This document shows positions 56,437-64,000 of a DNA stretch of 64,000 nucleotides, piece after piece. The translations under genes were made by a program, and so were the position numbers. The stretch is from Cichorium intybus (taxonomy: Eukaryota > Streptophyta > Magnoliopsida > Asterales > Asteraceae). The stretch is from the NCBI GenBank assembly GCA_023525715.1, contig CM042010.1:85996116-86060115 (forward strand). Direction: 5' to 3'. The notes under the pieces are model-generated. The model was not told the DNA's origin and did no database searches. It saw only the letters and a list, made by a program, of their open reading frames with translations. Each line of letters opens with the position of its first letter. The first letter of the stretch is position 1.

Positions 56437-57198
56437 TGTTGGATTAGGTGTCTAAGCCATGACTTATAATTTGTATTTACCTAATTAATAGAAGCAAAGT
56501 CCATTTGGGTTGCCCTCATAGCTGGAGGTTTGGTAGAAAGTTCGGTAGAGAGAAAGGTTGGTTTATTATGGGATTAATAAATCAATAGAAATAAAAGATA
56601 TGGTTTGTTGATGTATTAAAGTGATAATATATTAATTAGAAACTATATTGATTGGTTAATAATTAATCAGGAATTAATTGGATTAATTTCTGTGGCATTA
56701 ATTAGATTAATCAGGAAGTCAAGGATTAAAGTCGTACAAATTCAATAGTTGAATTGTGGCGCGCGGTGCGCCAATGTAAAGGCCGCGACGCGCGTACATA
56801 TTCGTACGAATTCAATAGTTGAATTGCGGCGTGCGGCGCGCCAATGTAAAGGCCGCGACGCGCGTACGTATAATCCGGAAAATGGCTGACGACTAGGGTT
56901 TCTTGTTTCCCTATAAATATGGAACCCTAGGCCTCATTATTAGTGCTCATTCTAAAAATTCTCTCTGGAATTTTCGTCCACCCTCTGGCTCCCTGGGTGT
57001 GATCTCATTTGAGGCAGGACATTTGTGCTGCTTAGCTTCAAGATTAAAACTAAAGGTTAGTTTTTCTGATTTATTCTTTTAGTTAATTTTTGTTTGGCTT
57101 TTAGGAATTAGTTACATGTTCAAAGTAAGAAAACATAGATCTTTCTAGGTTGCATGTGAACTTAGGTTATTTAGTTCATGGTTGCGGAAAACCTTTCA
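56437..57198 (+). repeat. 3' LTR of the TR-GAG-like element
   Basis: 762 bp, about 98% identical to the 5' LTR. Confidence 0.93.
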
Positions 57199-57438
57199 AA
57201 TCAGTGATACAAATAGTATAAAAAGATATTACTGAATATTCCTACAGTGTACTAGCTAATAGAAATAAGTTATTGTGCAACACGTTGTCTACCTAACACG
57301 CGTGCACCCAAAAAGGTTGTTACAATGCCTTCGGATCCTCTGGAGAAATCCTTCGGAGTCTTCAGGCTTTGGGGTCTGGACTTCTCAATCTCCTAGGTCT
57401 TCAAATGGTTCAGCACTTCATCACAAATATTCTCAACA
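57199..57438 (-). mobile_element. Proximal piece of the 3' LTR of the second SIRE-like relic
   Basis: On the minus strand the PPT AAAGGGGGAGAT (57450-57439) runs into TGTTGAGAATATTTG at 57438. The LTR is interrupted at 57199 by the TR-GAG-like element and resumes at 49652. Confidence 0.75.
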
Positions 57439-57470
57439 ATCTCCCCCTTTGTGTGAAGTGCATCTGAAGC

Positions 57471-59341
57471 CTACCTTTCAAATTTTATTTTAAATGCCTG
57501 TCTCAAGTCATACCTCACCGCAAGCCACCAGTTAAGGTGCTCTCTGATCCTCTTCTTCTCTTGCCAGTGATTCACAAAGCATGAATTCACTACGAAGAAA
57601 ATGTTGGTGATCATAGCCGAAGGGTAAAGACCCTTGTAGTCAACTTCAAAGAATTTGGCTATCATCGTTTTATTATCTTTTGATAGTCCCTTAAACATAA
57701 CACCCCAGGGCTTCTCCACAATCTGCCCTTGTTTAAGGTGATCAAAATTTTCATCAGTGCAAGGTGGGGATACAAGGGACTGTCCGAAGAGGTTTTCCAC
57801 CTCAATATTAAACTTTGCAAACCTCATAAGATAGTTCCGAACGAAGGAGGAGATGTGGGCCTTTGCAGCTCTGAAGATCTTCATTGTTTCAGCTTCGTGG
57901 CCTGGGGAAGCATTCATTAAGTCAAGAAGCACAATGGAATCATGAGGATTCATGATTGGAAAATCCGCAATTGTGAATCTTGACTCCTCATTCTTAGAAC
58001 CCCGAAGTACGAAGAAATCATAATTCAGAAACCCTTCGTACTCTTCACCCTCCTTGATAGATATAATCTTGACAATTCGTTTTTCACTCAATACCTCCTT
58101 CGGTTCCTTAGTATATTTGGCATGGAAGGCAATCTTTTTGGCTTTGAAGGCCGTCGGTTCATCATTAGGCAGGTTTCTCACGAATTGGAAGAATGCAAAA
58201 GTCATCGGATTGTATGGCAAATCTAGTTGTTGATCAACAGAAGATTTTACTTCATAGCTTCAGAGAGGAAGTCTGTTAAATACCCTAAAATCAAAGAAAC
58301 CAATAGCTGCAATAGTCTCAACTGTCCATCTTTGGTTTTCCGTGACAATATTGTTGATCAAAAGCATTTTATTGGATTCTTCCTCTCTCTCTTTATGTAC
58401 TTGCTCCATCTGAGGAGCAATCCTCATTTCTTTATCTTCAGGAATTGAACCAGAACTGTCAGCTTTTGTTGTGCCAAAGGTGGGACCAGCTTTGGACACA
58501 ATTGGTGGAAGAAAAGTTGGTCCTCCCAAGGTAATGGGTTGATAAGAAGTTGTTGGTGTTGTTGGTTCTGTAGTTGCTGTAATCAAGGCATGAGACCCAA
58601 AAGCACTTGATTCTCCCCCTTGTGAGGGTTGAACCGAAGGGTCAGGCTGAGCAAACACCTGGGTTCTCGATTGGGCAGTTTGAGTTCTTTCCATGTGGAT
58701 GGACATGTTTATTGATGAGCGACTTTAAGCTTATCCACCAACTCAGTGGTGATAGCAGAGTTTGTCTTCTTCAGTTCTTTGACAAAGCTGACTACTGCAG
58801 ACACAGACTGTACAGCACTCAGATCATCCACCTTCGTTTGGGCATCCTCGAGCTGCTTTTCAAAACTTGTTTGGTACTGAGTGTGGAAGGCCTTGGTCTC
58901 AGTCCGAAGGTCATTTAAGGCCTTGGAAAATTTGGAGTTGGAAGACTCAATCCTTCCAACTAGATCATTGATCTTTTTCTCAGTTTGCTCCATGAGGAGC
59001 CTGTGTCTTCCCTCGACTTATTCAACAACTGTGTTTAATTTTCCTTCAAGTATACTCTGGATCCTAACCTGCTGATCCAGGATCCTTTTCTCTAAGCCCT
59101 TGACAATTTCATCAACTTTCTCAGCCAAGGTTTTCTTTGCTTCGACAATCTGTTCAACAACACTAACCTCATTTTTCTTCAATAGATCATATCCAGTTTG
59201 TGTTTGAAGAATAGCATCAAGCTTTCGGTTGAGCGTTTTGTATTGCTTGATAAAGACGAAGTCTCCATCATCTAAGTTTTCATCATCATTTTCTTCTATG
59301 GTGATTAGAGCCATGTGGTAGGCTGCCATGGTTTCATCCAC
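57471..59341 (-). pseudogene. Third (env-like) ORF of a second SIRE-like relic
   Basis: Four minus-strand pieces: 59341-59018, 58993-58709 (same frame, one stop between), then 58706-58260 and 58220-57471 (another frame, one stop between). The first two are coiled coil (EAKKTLAEKVDEIVKGLEKR; KINDLVGRIESSNSKFS). The third is Pro/Thr/Ser-rich. The last matches the C-terminal domain of the ORF at 16026-16757: FTIADFPIMNPHDSIVLLDLM against LITEADFRNMNPADIFSIV, and a similar RxxLNWWLAVR end. It lies directly before a PPT and LTR, the same position as in the complete element. The upstream part of the element is missing beyond about 59341. Confidence 0.7.
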
Positions 59342-59463
59342 AGATGGTGGCTTTGAAGAGAAGGCAGATTCAAAACCAAATCCTTATTGGTAAGGATAAT
59401 AAGGTAGTGATGCATCCAGACCAGATGAAGGAATGTTCAAAAGAGGGTCTGATGTTGTTACAA

Positions 59464-59477
59464 TTGGTATCAGAGCC
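59464..59477 (+). other. PBS-like sequence of a plus-strand element
   Basis: TTGGTATCAGAGCC preceded by ATGTTGTTACA, which could be the end of an LTR. No LTR start or second LTR was found, so the element is truncated on the left by the SIRE-like relic. Confidence 0.6.
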
Positions 59478-59798
59478 TAACCTTGAAGATTTAATAGATT
59501 ATTTCAAGGATCGGTTCCTGATTTGACAACCCACTACATCATCAATCAGAATTCAAATTTCAGATCTGGATCTTTAGTTTTTATGAGTTTTTCTGTTATG
59601 GAATCAATATTTTGCTTAATTGTTCATCTTTGATCTGTTTATGATCATCAATATTGGTTCAGATCTTGTTTTTATCATTGAAAATTTGTTCAGATCTGTT
59701 TCTCTCACTAGAAATTGTTCTAGATCTGATTTCTCTCTCTAAAAACCCACTTCAGATCTACTTTCTCTCTCTAGTTTTATTTCAGATCTGTTGATTAT

Positions 59799-60814
59799 TT
59801 GTTTTTTAGAATGAAAATGGAAGCAAGAAACTCGAAAATATGGAATGTTATTGTTGATAATCTCAAATATAAAGTCAACTTTGAACAATTTATGAGATTT
59901 GTGTTAAGAGATTTGAAAATTACAAATGATACACTTGAATCTGCTGGTATTCAATATGCATATGGAAGATTCATTTTTCATCCATTAAAACATGAAATAA
60001 ACAAAGATCTGTTCTAAAAAATGATGATTGTTCTTAAAGATATTGATAAAAAGAAAGGACTGGAAAATCGAAAATCTACAAGAAAATACGTCTCTCTTGT
60101 TGAAGATGCATGTGTTCTTCATGCTCTTCAAGATTTTGAAGATGATGATCTTCATGTTCATATTTCTGGAAAATCTGATGAAAACTTCTGATCCTTGTTT
60201 GATTCCGAACCTGAAAATGAAGATGCAATGGTTAAGGGGGAGTTGGATTTGAAAGAAAAATATTTGGTGAAAATGTTATTTGTTGCAAAATCTTCAAAAG
60301 AACGAAATTTGAATCTGTTGGTTCTTTGGTTTGAAATGACATGTTTGAAGGTATGAAACCTTATAGAAAACACACTTTAGATGAAAATCAAAATTATCAA
60401 ATCCGAAGGGTTTATAATCCGAAGGTTTCTGATAAGATTCACAAAGATGAACAAAGTTATTGTTTTAGTTCTTGTGTTCATAAGCTTAAAAAGAAGAAAA
60501 AGAAGAAGAAAAAGTCAAAAACGAAAATGATATGGGTTCCCAAAGAGAAAAGTGCTGGTGTTTTTCCAAAATCTGAAGTGAAAAAGGTTGAAAAGTGTGT
60601 TGTGATTAAACGAAAGTTTTCAGAAATTTGTGTTCATAGAAGAAATTACTTGGTAAATTCGGGATGGTATAATGAAATGTTTGAAGATTTTTTGGTTCCA
60701 ACCAAAAGACCAAGAAAATTTCATAGGTGTTCATCTGTTCTTCAAAATGGTGTTTATGAGATATGTGTTTCAAAAAGTCCAAAAGTGGTTTGGTTTCCCA
60801 AAATATCTTTTTAA
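59799..60814 (+). pseudogene. Unidentified ORF group after the PBS-like site
   Basis: A plus-strand frame from 59799 (MFFRMKMEARNSKIWNVIVD) continues past a stop near 60015 to about 60191. A further frame at 60341-60814 has a run of nine Lys, IWVPKEK, and a VVWFPK end. WVPK-type phrases occur in the gag-pol spacer of plant Copia elements, and the leader with repeated CAGATCT and CTCTCTCT fits an LTR-element leader. The first part does not look like any gag I know, so no function is given. Confidence 0.4.
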
Positions 60815-61770
60815 AAACGAAGATATGTAACATGTTATCTTTTTGCTCCTTCCCTTCGATGTTATCTTTTCTAGCATTTTTCCACTCTCCATATAATATG
60901 TCAAACAAATCTACAACATTGTACCACATGTTCCATCTCTCCACTGTCACCGTCAAAGGAAAAAGATTCAACTTTATTCTTTTGAAGATATGCTTCTTTT
61001 ACCTTGTGAACTCAATGTCTGTAGAAAAATTGTGATCGGGAGCCATTAATAAACAAATCGGATATTGCAGATGATTTATGGGTAAATGATGAAGAAATTG
61101 AAATTGTGAACTATAAAAGACAAGTACAAATTACAAACCGATTTCAGCAACTTTTGACTGGAATTGTATCAAGATGCAATTGACTCGTTACTGTAAAAAG
61201 AAAACAGAAAAAATATTCATAACAACTCGATTTGCAAATCAACGAAATTGGAACTAATTTGATGTCAATAGATAAAGGGCAGTGATAACTAGAACAGTGA
61301 TTGATGAAGAAAATGCAAAAGGAAGAAAATGGGAAGTAATCTCACCAGGATTTAATGTTACACTTGGGATGAATTTTGATGATGGTTAATCGAGAATTGG
61401 AAAAGATAACATCGAAGGGAAGGAGCAAAAACCTTAGTGTTGCTGATGTTCCGAAGAAATTCAAAATTCTTCGGTTGGCTAAGTTGATTTTTTTCGGATT
61501 GGTTGCTGGATAAATCCTTTGGAACCAAGATGGGAAGGTTGAAGATGATGCCGAAGCTTTGAAAACCTGTGGATGGTGTTGGTCTAGTTGTACTTTGATG
61601 GTGGCTGATGGTGTACGACGGTGAATACCCTCGGCGATGAAGAATGAACTCGCAATAGAAGATCGATGGAGAAGAAGTTAGTGTTGGAATACAATGAACT
61701 CGCAATAGCAGATTGGAGATATGCTTGAATCGAAAAGAAAAAGGAAAAGTAGAAATCAGAAAGGTACCGA
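60815..61770. other. Unassigned DNA left of the gypsy LTR
   Basis: Minus-strand frames at 60606-60971 and 61358-61705 do not resemble known families. No element end is seen. Confidence 0.4.
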
Positions 61771-61904
61771 TGACACGTTACTTTCGGTAAGTATTTATAT
61801 CTTAATCTTAGTATAATTAAGATTAGTTAGATTATTGCATGAGTTTGGATAGTTAGAATTTCTTTTGGAAGGAATTTGAAGTTGAAAAATGCTAGAAGCA
61901 GGTT

Positions 61905-62165
61905 ACACGGGTCGTGTAGGAGTTACACGGGTCATGTGGGGAAATCTTTTTAGACTTGTTGCGCATACGGTGTCTTACACGGGTCGTGTAATATTGACAC
62001 GGGTCGTGTAATGGATTGATGAAGTTTATCGAAACTTACACGGGTCGTGTAAGTTGAGCACGGGTCGTGTAAGTAGTTGACAGAATCCTACACGGGTCGT
62101 GTAGAAGGTTTGGGAAAGATGTACCGAAAGTTATACGGGCCATGTAACTTGGACACGGGCCGTGC
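61905..62165 (+). repeat. Array of nine ACACG-GGT-CGTGT dyads
   Basis: Starts at 61905, 61925, 61977, 61997, 62038, 62058, 62090, 62133 and 62153. Spacings are 20, 52, 20, 41, 20, 32, 43 and 20 bp. Confidence 0.88.
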
Positions 62166-62760
62166 TGCGCCCAGGCCCCACCCCTTTTAATCGCGATTTT
62201 CAGTCATTTCTTGGGATAACTCTGTAACAAATCCACTTCTAAACCGTAGAAACATTTCCCAAATCATTTTTGGACCAAATCAGAAGGCTAGAACTTGAAG
62301 GATTGGAATAATTTTCGATATCCCGCTTATTGGAGGTAAGGTCTTCGATTCTAACCCTTTTGAATGGGTTCATTTGGTTGTTTTGAGTTGATTTCGAGTT
62401 GTGGTGAAGAATCACCTGTGATTAGCTAAGAACTGAGTATAAAACTCTTGTTTTGATGTGTTGAGACACTTGTAATCACGAGTTTCATCTGTTGTAATCG
62501 AGTTACAAGATTTGATGGTTGAAAAACAAGGTTTTCACCTCTACTTGGTATGTATGTGATTGTGTAGGTGCAGCAAAACCTTAAAGGATTGTTGTAGCTT
62601 TGGTGGCGTTAACTAGGACTGTAAAGAACTTCAATACCAGGTGAGTAATCCGTACTATGTCTAAGATGATATGTATTGGTTGAACTCTTTTATATTTGAA
62701 GTAGGTTTAGCATTTGAAATGGTAACCTAGAAGTTAGCTAAGTTACCCAAATGATATGTT

Positions 62761-62979
62761 AACGGCCTCTATGGCTAGAAGATTGGATTTCGTATCCAAA
62801 TGTTAACGGCCTTCGTGGCTAGGAGATTGGATTCCGTATCCAAAGTAAACGGCCTACATGGCTAGGAGATTGGATGTGATTTCCAAATAATAACGGCCCT
62901 TGTGGCTAGGAGATTGGATGTAATATCCAACTAATAACGGCCCTCGTGGCTAGGAGATTGGATTGATATCCAAATGTTG
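62761..62979 (+). repeat. 44-bp minisatellite, five copies
   Basis: Units AACGGCC...GTGGCTAGGAGATTGGAT...ATCCAA. The related LTR at 31614 has four. Confidence 0.92.
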
Positions 62980-63318
62980 ATTCAAACAGGGATGTACATT
63001 GTATTGAGTTTTAACAACTTAATTATATATTTACATGTTGAATTGTTTATATGATTACTCATTGAGCTTTATGGCTCATAGTACATGTTTGAAATGTCTC
63101 TGCAGGTGAACGTGACCCTGCTAAGGGTAAAGATATAGCTCATGGATGGTCTTGACGTTGTAGTAGCCCGGCTTTGAAGGAGTTTATTTTGACATGTACT
63201 CCTTGATACACTTGTACCCTTTTGTATAAACTTATACACCTAATCATATGTTTTGTATGTGTAAAAAGTGAAATTTTTTGGGTGTATTTGGTTTTAAAAA
63301 AAGTCGGATGTTACAAGT

Positions 63319-63335
63319 TGGTATCAGAGCCATGG
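63319..63335 (+). other. Primer binding site of the gypsy element
   Basis: TGGTATCAGAGCCATGG starts three bases after the LTR end; initiator Met-tRNA type. Confidence 0.93.
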
Positions 63336-63466
63336 TTTAAGTGAACTCGGTGTTTGTAGAATAGATCCCTGGACTTAAACCTTCAAAAATAGTAGACATG
63401 TTGTGCAGTTGGTTGTATATAAGTTTGTTATTATATATAACCTAACAAATTGTTGAATTTTGAAGT

Positions 63467-64000
63467 ATGAGAAGTACTAGAAGTAATCCTACATGAGGAA
63501 ATTCGGGGCGTGGAACCTCGAGAGGTGGTCGGGCTCGTTCTCAAGGCTCGGTTGGAAGAGGTGCGAGTGGACCAGTAAATGAAAATCCACCAGATTTACG
63601 CACCATTGTAGCCAATATGGTACGTGAACTGTTACCTACTTTGATGAATGTACGTGATGAAAGTGCTGCAAAACAAGTTCATGATAGGCAGCCTGAAACC
63701 GAAAGTCAAGGTGAAAGCAGAGTTCGTATAGAGAAAGAAGTCCAAGGAGAAGGAAGTTCCGGGAAAAAGATTGAATGCACTTATAAAACCTTCCTTGGCT
63801 GTAAACCAAAAGAGTTCTCAGGAACAGATAATCCAATACATGTTATGGAGTGGTTGATGTATACAGAGAAAGTATTCCGAGTTAGTAAGTGTGCTGAAGG
63901 GGACAAGGTGGAGTTTGCCACAAATCAGTTGACTGGAAACGCGTTACATTGGTGGCAAGTACTTAGTAAATCATTGGGCCCCGACTTGGCACAATCTTTG
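63467..64000 (+). pseudogene. Ty3/gypsy gag, partial, with an early stop
   Basis: The frame from the ATG at 63467 reads MRSTRSNPT then a TGA at 63494-63496, and runs on without a stop to the window end (178 codons). After the stop it has a Gly/Arg/Ser-rich segment, RTIVANMVRELLPTL, and the Retrotrans_gag start TYKTFLGCKPKEFSGTDNPI, EWLMYTEKVF, EGDKVEFATNQLTGNALHWW. This is typical of plant gypsy gag. No other ATG lies before the core until about 63618. Unless a downstream start is used or the TGA is read through, gag is not made. Confidence 0.85.

Larger units (their letters stand above)
49653..57198 (+). mobile_element. Gag-only (TR-GAG-like) Copia element, 7.5 kb, TSD AATCA
   Basis: LTRs at 49653-50415 and 56437-57198 both run TGTTGGATTAGG to ACCTTTCA. 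The duplication AATCA is at 49648-49652 and 57199-57203. PBS and PPT are correctly placed. Only a gag-like ORF is present. The remaining 3.8 kb has stops in all frames and many internal repeats. By eye about 17 of 763 LTR positions differ (about 98% identity), so the insertion is recent. It must depend on enzymes from another Copia. Confidence 0.9.
61771..63315 (+). repeat. 5' LTR of the gypsy element
   Basis: About 1.55 kb with nine ACACGGGTCGTGT-type dyads (61905-62165) and five 44-bp units (62761-62979). Confidence 0.85.
61771..64000 (+). mobile_element. Ty3/gypsy element (5' LTR, PBS, start of gag), continues past the window
   Basis: The LTR ends TCGGATGTTACA at 63315, followed by a PBS and a gag frame. 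Its LTR is the same family as 14850-14932/31268-32137 and related to the solo LTR at 6431. The left end (TGACACGTTAC near 61771) is approximate. Confidence 0.85.

Overview
This is a retrotransposon-dominated stretch of a dicot plant nuclear genome. No intact single-copy host gene is visible. The evidence is Athila-, SIRE- and Tekay-type LTR elements, tRNA-derived SINEs, FAR1/MULE and Ulp1-like plant gene relics, an RWP-RK gene relic and about fourteen long (TA)n arrays. The style of the SIRE-like third ORF and of the LTRs suggests Asteraceae (lettuce tribe), but that is an inference, not a match I could run.

Layout. 1-3.7 kb: decayed Athila-type ORF1 and a probable LTR carrying a SINE. 3.7-10.1 kb: a truncated FAR1-type pseudogene (+) and an Ulp1-like pseudogene (-), one exon of the latter split by a solo gypsy LTR (6431-8190, TSD CTTTT). 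10.1-14.8 kb: AT-rich intergenic DNA with a SINE that has a perfect 19-bp TSD. 14.9-31.3 kb: a 16.3-kb SIRE-like Copia element on the minus strand (two 1052-bp LTRs, TSD CACCT), inserted in an older gypsy LTR. 33.7-45.9 kb: a minus-strand gypsy LTR pair (TSD ATATA, inside a TA array) with no polyprotein; its interior carries an antisense, intron-containing RWP-RK pseudogene. One LTR contains a triplicated 751-bp block and the other a nested 2.85-kb solo LTR (TSD CATAC). 45.9-49.5 kb: TA arrays, a foldback MITE and retrotransposon debris. 49.65-57.2 kb: a gag-only (TR-GAG-like) Copia element (TSD AATCA) nested in the LTR of another SIRE-like relic, whose third ORF follows at 57.5-59.3 kb. 59.4-61.8 kb: unidentified retroelement-like debris. 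61.8-64 kb: LTR, PBS and gag start of a gypsy element that runs off the window.

Most interesting system. The Copia element at 14.9-31.3 kb has gag-pol, a third sense ORF that appears to be split by an in-frame GT-AG intron, and between pol and that ORF two antisense, tandem Agenet (Tudor-like) genes. One Agenet gene is intact, with its own TATA box and a good start context. I know of no described Copia lineage with antisense Agenet genes. A chromatin-reader role, comparable to the chromodomain of chromoviruses, is a hypothesis. Also notable are the RWP-RK cargo of the gypsy element, and arrays of the dyad ACACG-GGT-CGTGT in gypsy LTRs whose neighbours are spaced almost exactly 20 bp, with larger gaps near multiples of the DNA helical turn.
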